From contig DASWUD010000054.1 of the NCBI GenBank assembly GCA_036401755.1, forward strand, positions 1 through 14,779: a stretch of 14,779 bases of DNA, read 5' to 3'. The position numbers and the translations under genes are program-made. A model generated the notes under the pieces. That model was not told the origin of the DNA. It did no database searches and was given only the letters and a program-made list of their open reading frames with translations. Numbering within the stretch: position 1 is the stretch's first letter; each line of letters starts with the position of its first letter. Of this stretch, positions 7,158 to 14,255 are shown piece after piece. Source of the stretch: DASWUD01 sp036401755 (GTDB taxonomy: Bacteria; Pseudomonadota; Gammaproteobacteria; Thiohalomonadales; Thiohalomonadaceae).

Positions 7158-9353
7158 ATGATGGAAGATGAGATGCCTGTATCCCCCCTGACCGAATCGC
7201 TGCTATCGATTATCGAAGCACGCCACCACGATCCCTTCGCCGTGCTGGGCCGGCACAGGGAAGATGATCACTGTGTAGTGCGTGTGTTTCTGCCGGAGGC
7301 ACAGCGTGTCTCCATCCTGGGCTTGACTGGCGAACTGCCAATGGAGCGTCTCTCCGGCACCGATCTGTTTCTCTGGCAGGGTGAAGAGTCGCAGCTTAGT
7401 GAACACTACCAACTGGTTTGGGACGATCGCCAGGGGGCGACCCATCGCCACCATGACCCCTACGCCTTTGCACCCCTCATCAGCGATTTCGATCTCTATC
7501 TCTACGGCGAGGGAAAACACCGTCGTCCCTACCGCTTTCTGGGGGCCAATCGAATCAGCAGTGACGGCATCGATGGCATCCTGTTCGCTGTCTGGGCGCC
7601 CAACGCCAAACGCGTCAGCGTGGTGGGTGATTTCAACCGCTGGGACGGCCGCTGTCACCCGATGCGCAGCCGCGGTTCCAGTGGCATCTGGGAGCTGTTC
7701 ATTCCCGGCATGGATAGTGGAACACTCTACAAGTTTGAACTGCGCCATCCCGACGGTTCCTTGCATCTGAAGAGTGACCCGTGGGGACGCTGCTTCGAAC
7801 TAAGACCTGCCACCGCGGCGCTGGTGGAATCAACCTCAAGCTATTCGTGGGGTGATGGCGAGTGGCTCGCGGCACGCCGGGAGAGCGACTGGCTGCACGC
7901 CCCCATGTCGATCTATGAGGTGCATCTCGGTTCGTGGCAGCGCCGCCCTGACGGCAGCTTCATGAACTACCGCGAGCTGGCCGAGGGTCTGGTGCGCCAT
8001 GTGAAGGGGCTCGGCTTCACCCACATCGAACTGCTGCCCGTCACCGAGCACCCGTTCGATGGTTCGTGGGGCTACCAGACCACCGGCTATTTCGCCCCCA
8101 CCAGCCGCTTCGGTTCACCCGACGATTTCCGCTACTTCGTCGACCACTGCCACCGCAACGACGTCGGCGTGCTGCTCGATTGGGTACCCGCCCACTTTCC
8201 GCGCGACGCCTGGGCGCTGGCCCGCTTCGACGGCACCGCCCTCTATGAGCACGAGGATCCACGCCGCGGTGAACACCGCGACTGGGGCACGCTGATCTTC
8301 AACTACGGGCGCAACGAAGTGCGCAATTTCCTCATCGCCAGCGCCCTCTACTGGCTCGATGAGTTTCACATCGACGGCCTGCGCGTCGACGCGGTCGCTT
8401 CGATGCTCTACCTCGACTATTCGCGCCAGGCGGGTGACTGGCTGCCCAATGTCCACGGCGGGCGCGAAAATATCGAGGCGATCGAGTTCCTGCGCGAACT
8501 CAACGCCCTGGTGCACGAGGAGTTTCCCGGTGCCCTCACCATGGCCGAGGAGTCGACCGCCTGGCCTGGCGTGTCGCGACCGGCCTGGAGTGGTGGACTC
8601 GGTTTTTCCATGAAGTGGAACATGGGCTGGATGCACGACACTCTCAGCTATATGCACAAAGATCCGATCCACCGCCGCCACCACCATAACCATCTCACCT
8701 TCGGTCTGCTCTACGCCTTCAGCGAAAACTTCATCCTCCCCTTCTCCCACGACGAAGTGGTGCACATGAAGCGCTCGTTGCTCGACAAGATGCCGGGTGA
8801 CGAGTGGCAACGCTTTGCCAATCTGCGCCTGCTTTTCACCCTGCAATACACCATGCCCGGCAAGAAGCTATTGTTCATGGGGGCCGAGTTCGCCCAGGGT
8901 CTGGAGTGGAATCATGATCGCGCACTGGAGTGGCACCTCTACGACTATCCACTACATCACGGCGTCCATACATTGCTCAGCGAACTCAACCTGCTCCATG
9001 TGCGTGAGCGAGCCCTGCATGGCCACGATTTTGACGCGGAGGGCTTCGCGTGGCTCGATTGCACCGACACCAGCCACTCCCTGCTCAGCTTCGTGCGCCG
9101 CAGCGCAGGCGAGACGGTGGTGGTGCTGCTCAACTTCACGCCGCGGCCACGCCCCGGCTATCGGCTCGGCGTCCCCGATGCCGGGCGTTACCAGGTCATC
9201 TTCAACTCCGACTCGGCCCACTACGGGGGCAGCAACAGCGGCAGCGGTGGGGAGTTGCAGGCGCAAGCGATCGCGTGGATGGAGAGGAGTCACTCCCTCC
9301 TGCTGGATGTGCCGCCCCTGGCAGGGGTGATGCTGCGCGCTGTCGGTCACTGA
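7158..9353 (+). CDS. glgB: 1,4-alpha-glucan branching enzyme (GH13)
   Basis: Cuts alpha-1,4 chains and rejoins them by alpha-1,6 bonds, setting glycogen branching. At 731 residues it matches the long form typical of E. coli: two N-terminal beta-sandwich modules (DPFAVLGRH near 25-33; VWAPNAKRVSVVGDFNRWDG in the second), then the GH13 barrel. Catalytic residues are D411 (DGLRVDAVAS), E464 (TMAEEST) and D532 (FSHDEVVH). Their spacings of 53 and 68 equal those of E. coli D405, E458 and D526. The exact start is uncertain: ATGs at 7158, 7161 and 7173 are all in frame. The one at 7173 (MPVSPLTESL, 726 residues) has GGAAG 5 bases upstream and may be the true start; the one at 7158 has no close Shine-Dalgarno. 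A membrane protein gene follows 17 bases after the stop. Confidence 0.98.
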   Translation: MMEDEMPVSPLTESLLSIIEARHHDPFAVLGRHREDDHCVVRVFLPEAQRVSILGLTGELPMERLSGTDLFLWQGEESQLSEHYQLVWDDRQGATHRHHDPYAFAPLISDFDLYLYGEGKHRRPYRFLGANRISSDGIDGILFAVWAPNAKRVSVVGDFNRWDGRCHPMRSRGSSGIWELFIPGMDSGTLYKFELRHPDGSLHLKSDPWGRCFELRPATAALVESTSSYSWGDGEWLAARRESDWLHAPMSIYEVHLGSWQRRPDGSFMNYRELAEGLVRHVKGLGFTHIELLPVTEHPFDGSWGYQTTGYFAPTSRFGSPDDFRYFVDHCHRNDVGVLLDWVPAHFPRDAWALARFDGTALYEHEDPRRGEHRDWGTLIFNYGRNEVRNFLIASALYWLDEFHIDGLRVDAVASMLYLDYSRQAGDWLPNVHGGRENIEAIEFLRELNALVHEEFPGALTMAEESTAWPGVSRPAWSGGLGFSMKWNMGWMHDTLSYMHKDPIHRRHHHNHLTFGLLYAFSENFILPFSHDEVVHMKRSLLDKMPGDEWQRFANLRLLFTLQYTMPGKKLLFMGAEFAQGLEWNHDRALEWHLYDYPLHHGVHTLLSELNLLHVRERALHGHDFDAEGFAWLDCTDTSHSLLSFVRRSAGETVVVLLNFTPRPRPGYRLGVPDAGRYQVIFNSDSAHYGGSNSGSGGELQAQAIAWMERSHSLLLDVPPLAGVMLRAVGH

Positions 9354-9370
9354 ATAAGTACGAGGTTTCG

Positions 9371-10057
9371 ATGGCCCCTTCCACCCCAACCCCTAACTTG
9401 GGATTACCGGCGCTGGTGTTATGGCTCGCCACCTTTCTGGGGGCCATCGTCTCCACCCATCTGTTGCGTGATGCCCACACGCTCCTTGGCTGGAACTATC
9501 TGGTGCTGTTTCTGCTGGCGGGAACAGCGAGCACACTCGGGCGGGGGATTTATCGCTGGGTAGTGGCCGCATGGGGCGGAGCATTGCTAATGCTGCTGGT
9601 GGAAACCGTGCGTGGCCAGCTGCCGATACCGCCGGGACTGCCCGCGGTGCAGTATCTGCCGGCGGCCCTCACTGGGGCATTGCTCGGTGAGTGGTTGCGC
9701 TATCGCCGCAGGCGCTGGCTCGGCCAGCCCTTTTCGCCCTTGCCGTCACTGCATCTGCTGGTGGTGACGGCGATAGTGCTGGTGCTCCTGCCGCTGCTCG
9801 CCTTTCTCTACAGCGCCGAGCACACCCTGGCGGGCGTCAATTGGCGGGCACTACTGATGTTCACGCCGGGCAACACACCGTTTCTCTTTCCTTCGCTCAT
9901 CAGCGCCGCGCTGTGCGGCTATTGGGTGGGCACGCCCGCGGCGGGCGCCTCGCAGCGCGAACGGCGCGTGGCACAGGGGGTGATGGGTATCGCAATCGCG
10001 CTGATGCTCCTCGCTTTAGCCGCCAAGTTCATCTTTGGCGTCATTGAGGTGGCGTGA
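9371..10057 (+). CDS. Polytopic membrane protein of unknown function
   Basis: I do not recognise this 228-residue protein. It is rich in Leu, Ala and Gly, with six or seven hydrophobic stretches: about 11-32, 41-58, 62-80, 93-109, 126-147, 170-187 and 202-224. Short basic loops (EWLRYRRRRWLG at 107-118, SQRERR at 194-199) may mark cytoplasmic sides. There is no signal peptide cleavage site, cysteine pair or catalytic motif that I can name; a single Cys lies at 182. The ATG at 9371 has GAGG five bases upstream and comes 17 bases after the glgB stop, so co-transcription with glgB is likely. The same frame is open back into glgB, but that upstream part is a shadow of glgB coding. Its stop abuts the convergent pgi stop with no spacer. 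A role in envelope or transport linked to glycogen genes would be a guess. Confidence 0.78.
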   Translation: MAPSTPTPNLGLPALVLWLATFLGAIVSTHLLRDAHTLLGWNYLVLFLLAGTASTLGRGIYRWVVAAWGGALLMLLVETVRGQLPIPPGLPAVQYLPAALTGALLGEWLRYRRRRWLGQPFSPLPSLHLLVVTAIVLVLLPLLAFLYSAEHTLAGVNWRALLMFTPGNTPFLFPSLISAALCGYWVGTPAAGASQRERRVAQGVMGIAIALMLLALAAKFIFGVIEVA

Positions 10058-10072
10058 TCACACCCCGCCATT
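10048..10072. terminator. Hairpin at the zero-spacing convergent junction of the membrane protein gene and pgi
   Basis: The two stop codons meet as TGA|TCA inside the 8-bp palindrome GTGATCAC (10054-10061). A stem TGGCG (10050-10054) with CGCCA (10066-10070), extendable by two G-U pairs on one strand, spans the junction with an 11-base loop. There is no T-run, so a role as a bidirectional terminator is only a possibility. Confidence 0.25.
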
Positions 10073-11710
10073 TCGGTGCTGTTTGTAGTAGTTGATCAGG
10101 CCATTGGTGGAGGCATCGTGGCCGGTCACCGGTGCCTCCCCTTTCAGTTCGGGAAGGATCACCTTGGCTAGTGTCTTGCCCAGCTCAACGCCCCATTGGT
10201 CGTAGGAGTTGATGCGCCAGATGATGCCCTGCACGAAGATCTTGTGTTCGTAGAGTGCGATCAGCGCCCCGAGGGTGTAGGGAGTCAGCTTGCGAAACAT
10301 GATCGAGGTGCTCGGCTCATTGCCCGGAAAGACCTTGTGAGGTAGCAGGCGTGCTATCTCCTCCTCATCCATCCCCTGCGCCTCCATCTCGGCGCGCGCC
10401 TGTGCCTCGGTACGTCCCACCATCAGCGCCTCGCTCTGGGCAAAGAAATTGGCGAGCAGGATCGGATGGTGTTCACCAAGCGGGTTGTGACTCTCGATGG
10501 GCGCAATGAAGTCGATGGGGATCATCATCGTCCCCTGATGAATCAACTGATAAAAGGCGTGCTGGCCGTTGGTGCCCGATTCGCCCCAGATGATCGGGCC
10601 GGTGGAGTAGTCCACCACCTTTCCATCACGATCGATGCGCTTGCCGTTACTCTCCATGTCGGCCTGCTGCATGTAGGCGGTGAAGCGATGCAGATATTGA
10701 TCGTAAGGCAGGATCGCATGGGTGTCGGCGTGGAAAAACGAGCTATACCAGATGCCGAGCAGCCCCATCACCACCGGGATGTTGCGCTCCGGCGGCGTCT
10801 CGCGGAAATGGCGATCCATGGCGTAGGCCCCTTCCAGTAGCGACTCGAACTGCTCCATGCCGATGAATAGCACGATGGAGAGGCCGATGGCCGACCAGAG
10901 CGAATAGCGCCCCCCCACCCAGTCCCAGAACTCGAACATGTTCTCGGGATCGATGCCGAAGGCGCGCACCGCCTTCTCATTAGTGGAGACCGCGACAAAA
11001 TGGCTGGCCACCGCCGCCTCATCACCCAGCTGCTCGACCAGCCAGCTGCGGACCGTGGTGGCATTGGTCAGCGTCTCCTGGGTGGTGAAGGTCTTGGAGG
11101 AGACGATCACTAGCGTGGTTTCCGGATCGAGGGGGCGGATCACCTCCGCCACATGGCTGGCATCCACATTGGAGACAAAATGGACGTTGAGGCCCGGCTT
11201 ACCGTAAATCTTCAGCGCTTCGGTCACCATGTAGGGACCGAGGTCGGAGCCGCCGATGCCGATATTGACCACATCAGTGATGCGCTTGCCGGTATGACCG
11301 CGCCACTCGCCACTGCGTACCGACTCGGAGAAGCGGCGCATCTTCTCCAGCACGGCTCTCACATCGGGCATCACATCACGGCCGTCGACCATCACGGGTT
11401 CACTGCCGCGATGGCGCAAGGCAGTATGCAGTACCGCGCGCTGTTCGGTGAAGTTGATCTTTTCGCCACGGAACATCCGCTCTGTCCACTGGCCGACCTC
11501 CATCTCGCGGGCCAGGTCGATGAGCAGCCGCATCGTCTCGTCGGTGACGCGATTTTTCGAATAATCGACGATAATCCCGTCAAACTGCAGGGAAAACTTT
11601 TCAAATCGCGCGGGATCGCTGGCGAACATTTCACGCATGTGCAGCGTGGAAATCTCTTTGAAATGGCGTTGCAAGGCCTGCCAGGCGGCCGATTGGGTAA
11701 GTCTGCTCAT
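10058..11710 (-). CDS. pgi: Glucose-6-phosphate isomerase
   Basis: Interconverts glucose-6-phosphate and fructose-6-phosphate in the cytosol, joining glycolysis/gluconeogenesis to both the glycogen genes and Zwf. The 550 residues agree with the E. coli-type enzyme (549). Both sugar-isomerase lobes are present: NIGIGGSDLGP (149-159), SSKTFTTQETLTNA (204-217), GGRYSLWSAIGLS (266-278) and GIIWRINSYDQWGVELGK (495-512). Catalytic residues by alignment from memory are E353 (MESNGK), H384 (NGQHAF) and K512 (VELGK), a constant offset of two from E. coli E355, H386 and K514. The start ATG at 11710 has only a distant AGGA upstream, so translation may be modest or coupled. It follows zwf by 35 bases on the same strand, with a hairpin between them, and is the last gene of the gnd-zwf-pgi run. 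Confidence 0.98.
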   Translation of the reverse strand: MSRLTQSAAWQALQRHFKEISTLHMREMFASDPARFEKFSLQFDGIIVDYSKNRVTDETMRLLIDLAREMEVGQWTERMFRGEKINFTEQRAVLHTALRHRGSEPVMVDGRDVMPDVRAVLEKMRRFSESVRSGEWRGHTGKRITDVVNIGIGGSDLGPYMVTEALKIYGKPGLNVHFVSNVDASHVAEVIRPLDPETTLVIVSSKTFTTQETLTNATTVRSWLVEQLGDEAAVASHFVAVSTNEKAVRAFGIDPENMFEFWDWVGGRYSLWSAIGLSIVLFIGMEQFESLLEGAYAMDRHFRETPPERNIPVVMGLLGIWYSSFFHADTHAILPYDQYLHRFTAYMQQADMESNGKRIDRDGKVVDYSTGPIIWGESGTNGQHAFYQLIHQGTMMIPIDFIAPIESHNPLGEHHPILLANFFAQSEALMVGRTEAQARAEMEAQGMDEEEIARLLPHKVFPGNEPSTSIMFRKLTPYTLGALIALYEHKIFVQGIIWRINSYDQWGVELGKTLAKVILPELKGEAPVTGHDASTNGLINYYKQHRNGGV

Positions 11711-11739
11711 GCCGTTATTCTAATTTCCTGAACAATAAG

Positions 11740-11764
11740 CGCAAATTATAGTTCGTAATTTGCG
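11740..11764 (-). repeat. Perfect 9-bp hairpin straddling the zwf stop codon, between zwf and pgi
   Basis: CGCAAATTA (11740-11748) and TAATTTGCG (11756-11764) form a perfect 9-bp stem with a 7-base loop. In the minus-strand transcript it contains the last zwf codons (for Ala-Asn-Tyr-Glu-Leu) and the TAA stop at 11746-11748. The following transcript bases are CTTATTGTT, which is not a strong U-run. It sits in the only gap before pgi, so it could be an attenuator, an mRNA-processing or stabilising element, or a weak terminator. The structure is seen; the function is inferred. Confidence 0.6.
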
Positions 11765-13233
11765 TCGATGCTGTTGCGCCACACCTGATCCTCGCGATCG
11801 AAAAGTCGGTTGGAGGAGTCGGGGCCCCAGCTTCCCGCCGGGTAGGTATGGATGTAATCGCGCTCCATTGACCAGACCTTGATGATGGGATCAACCACCT
11901 TCCAGGCCCAATAGACCTCATCGTAGCGCAGGAAGAGGGATCGGTCACCATCCATCACGTCGAGCAGCAACGTTTCGTAGGCATCGAGCTTCTGCTGTTC
12001 GACGGTGCAATAACTGGCGTCCATCGTCGCGATCTGGGTCTTCATCTCCAGTCCCTGCTCCTTGACCAGCAATTCTGCGCGCAGACACTCATCGGGCTGA
12101 ATCCCCAGAATCAGCCAGTTGGGGCGCAGCTGCTCCACCTGCGTTTCGCGAAACAGCTGCTGTGGCGGATGCCTGAAGCGGATGCAGATCATCGAGGTGT
12201 TGCGTGCCAGTCGCTTGCCGGTACGGATATAAAACGGCACATTGCGCCAGCGCCAGTTGTCGATGTAAAGCTTGAGTGCGGCGTAGGTTTCGGTAGTGCT
12301 GTGGTGTGATACCCCGGGCTCTTCAAGGTAGCTGCTCACCTTCTGGTTGTTGATCTCGCCATGAGTGTATTGCGCACGAAAGGCGTGGGCGTGCACCGCG
12401 CTCTGCGGGATGGGGCGGATCGACTTGAGTACTTTCACCTTCTCGTCGCGCAACGATTCGGCGTCGAGGTTGGGCGGCGGCTCCATCGCCACCAGGGTGA
12501 GCATCTGCAACAGATGACTCTGCAACATGTCGCGCATTGCACCGGCACCTTCATAGTAATCGGCACGGCCGTCAATTCCTTGCGCCTCGGCGTGGGTGAT
12601 CTGTACGTGATCGATGTAGTTGCGATTCCAGAGGGGTTCCAGCATCAAGTTGGCGAAACGGAACACCAGCACGTTCTGCACCATCCCCTTGCCGAGATAA
12701 TGATCGATGCGATAGAGCTGATCCTCGCGGAAGCTGCGGTGCAGCCGCTCCTGCAGAATGTGCGCGCTCTCCAGGTCATAACCGAACGGTTTTTCGATCA
12801 CCAGCCGACACCAGCCCGAGCGCTCCCGAGTCAGGCCACTGGCCACCAGATGCTCTGACACCAGGCCGAACTCCGCCGGACGGATCGCCATATAGAAAAC
12901 ATGGTTGCCCGGAAAGCGCTCCCCCTGCTCCAGCAACTCACTTAAACGTCGGTAGCTATCGCTGTCATTCAGATCGCCCTGCAGATAACTGAGGCGTTGA
13001 CTGAAGCGTGCAAAGATCTTTTCATCGAGCCCCTGGCGTGCCTGTGGGGTCAGAATTTCCGCGACCTCATGGCGCCACTGCTCGTCGTTCCACTCACGCC
13101 GGCCATGGGCGAGAATAGCCATCCGTTCCGGCAGGCGTCCCGCCTGCTCCAGATGGTAGAGCGCGGGCAGCAGCTTGTTGCGCGAAAGATTGCCGGTGGC
13201 GCCGAAGATCACGAAGGTGCAGGGTTCGAGCAT
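11746..13233 (-). CDS. zwf: Glucose-6-phosphate 1-dehydrogenase
   Basis: Oxidises glucose-6-phosphate to 6-phosphogluconolactone, the entry to the oxidative pentose phosphate (or Entner-Doudoroff) route. The 495 residues are full length. N-terminal Rossmann motif: FVIFGATGNLSRNKLLPAL (7-25). Basic residues after the second strand (HGRRE, R45-R46) favour NADP+, as known for the family. EKPFG (147-151) and the substrate motif RIDHYLGKG (175-183) follow, with K182 and the catalytic base H240 (QSHLLQ). The residue after GK is glycine, whereas the usual family signature has Glu, Gln or Lys. The ATG at 13233 has only a weak GAGAG upstream. gnd ends 19 bases upstream and pgi starts 35 bases downstream, all on the minus strand. 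No 6-phosphogluconolactonase (pgl) gene lies between them. Confidence 0.98.
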   Translation of the reverse strand: MLEPCTFVIFGATGNLSRNKLLPALYHLEQAGRLPERMAILAHGRREWNDEQWRHEVAEILTPQARQGLDEKIFARFSQRLSYLQGDLNDSDSYRRLSELLEQGERFPGNHVFYMAIRPAEFGLVSEHLVASGLTRERSGWCRLVIEKPFGYDLESAHILQERLHRSFREDQLYRIDHYLGKGMVQNVLVFRFANLMLEPLWNRNYIDHVQITHAEAQGIDGRADYYEGAGAMRDMLQSHLLQMLTLVAMEPPPNLDAESLRDEKVKVLKSIRPIPQSAVHAHAFRAQYTHGEINNQKVSSYLEEPGVSHHSTTETYAALKLYIDNWRWRNVPFYIRTGKRLARNTSMICIRFRHPPQQLFRETQVEQLRPNWLILGIQPDECLRAELLVKEQGLEMKTQIATMDASYCTVEQQKLDAYETLLLDVMDGDRSLFLRYDEVYWAWKVVDPIIKVWSMERDYIHTYPAGSWGPDSSNRLFDREDQVWRNSIDANYEL

Positions 13234-13252
13234 GTGCGGCTCTCGTGTGCGG

Positions 13253-14164
13253 TCAGGCCTTGCGAAACACTTCGTGTCCGCCGAAGGCGTTGCGCATCAT
13301 CGCGAGCAGGCGTGCCTGATAGCCCTCGCGGTCCTGGCTGGAGAAGCGCATCTGCAACGCCAGCGAGATGACTGGCAAAGCCACCCCCTGCTCAATTGCC
13401 TCCACCGCCGTCCAGCGCCCTTCTCCCGAATCGGGAACGAGCGGCTCGATGTGTGTGAGTGCCTGATCCTGCGCCAGGGCCCCGGCGGTGAGGTCGAGCA
13501 GCCAGCTGCGCACCACCGAACCGTGGCGCCACAGTTCGGCGATCTGTGCCAGATCGAGCCGAAACTCCTGCTTGCCACGCAACAGCTCAAACCCTTCGGC
13601 AAAGGCCTGCATCATGCCGTACTCGATGCCGTTGTGGACCATCTTGGTGAAGTGGCCGGCGCCGACCGGCCCCACATGGGCCCAGCCATGCTCTTCGCCC
13701 GGCGCGAGCGCACGCAGAAGCGGCTCAATCACCTTCACATGCTGCAGCTCTCCGCCGACCATCATGCAGTAGCCCTCGTCCAGCCCCCAGATCCCTCCCG
13801 AGGTGCCGGCATCGATGAAACCGATCCCCGTTGCACAAAGCCGATCGCCGCGGCGCTGGCTGTCGTGGTAGTTGGAGTTGCCACCATCGATGATGATATC
13901 CCCAGGCTCCAACACAGTTTGCAACTCATCGAGCTGCTGCTCGGTGACCTTGCCGGCCGGCAGCATGAGCCAAACCACGCGGGGGGCGGTTAGTTTCTTC
14001 ACCGCATCAAGTGCCGACTCCGCTGCGATCATCCCCTCCTCGCGCTGCAGCTCCTCGACCACCTCCCGGGAACGGTCATACCCCACCACCGCGATCCCTC
14101 TCCTGCAGAGGCGGCGCGTCATATTGCCGCCCATGCGCCCCAGCCCAATCATCGCAATACGCAT
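13253..14164 (-). CDS. gnd: 6-phosphogluconate dehydrogenase (decarboxylating), short NAD-type
   Basis: Converts 6-phosphogluconate to ribulose-5-phosphate and CO2. At 303 residues it is the short form (GndA/YqeC-like), not the roughly 470-residue E. coli Gnd. Motifs: Rossmann MRIAMIGLGRMGGNM (1-15), DGGNSNYHDS (93-102), DAGTSGGIWGLDEGYCMMVGG (118-138, cofactor/substrate loop) and FTKMVHNGIEYG with catalytic K174 and E181. D30 at the end of the second strand (VVGYDRS) is an acidic residue that in this family usually goes with NAD+. Two ATGs are adjacent at 14167 and 14164; I chose 14164 because AGGA then sits seven bases upstream and MRIAMIGLG is the family start. The frame open to 14377 is antisense to glgA. 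It is the first gene of gnd-zwf-pgi and divergent from glgA. Confidence 0.96.
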   Translation of the reverse strand: MRIAMIGLGRMGGNMTRRLCRRGIAVVGYDRSREVVEELQREEGMIAAESALDAVKKLTAPRVVWLMLPAGKVTEQQLDELQTVLEPGDIIIDGGNSNYHDSQRRGDRLCATGIGFIDAGTSGGIWGLDEGYCMMVGGELQHVKVIEPLLRALAPGEEHGWAHVGPVGAGHFTKMVHNGIEYGMMQAFAEGFELLRGKQEFRLDLAQIAELWRHGSVVRSWLLDLTAGALAQDQALTHIEPLVPDSGEGRWTAVEAIEQGVALPVISLALQMRFSSQDREGYQARLLAMMRNAFGGHEVFRKA

Positions 14165-14196
14165 CATCCTGTCCTTTTCTACTACCGATTCAGTGC

Positions 14197-14225
14197 ATTT
14201 AACTGTAGCCTGTCGCCATTGTCCC
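14197..14225 (-). promoter_or_regulatory. Candidate sigma-70-type promoter for gnd-zwf-pgi
   Basis: On the minus strand, GGGACA (14220-14225) and TTAAAT (14197-14202) are separated by exactly 17 bases. Each matches the consensus at four of six bases. It lies in the 91-bp gap between divergent gnd and glgA, about 30 bases before the gnd start. No equally good pair was found for glgA in the same gap. Confidence 0.3.
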
Positions 14226-14255
14226 ACAGACCGATTTGCTACCCACAACCACTGC

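Noticed and set aside
9050..9370. Upstream extension of the membrane protein frame into glgB, giving 335 residues.
   Set aside because: This part is glgB coding read in another frame and is low-complexity Arg/Ala-rich. The ATG at 9371 has a proper ribosome site and starts the hydrophobic protein.
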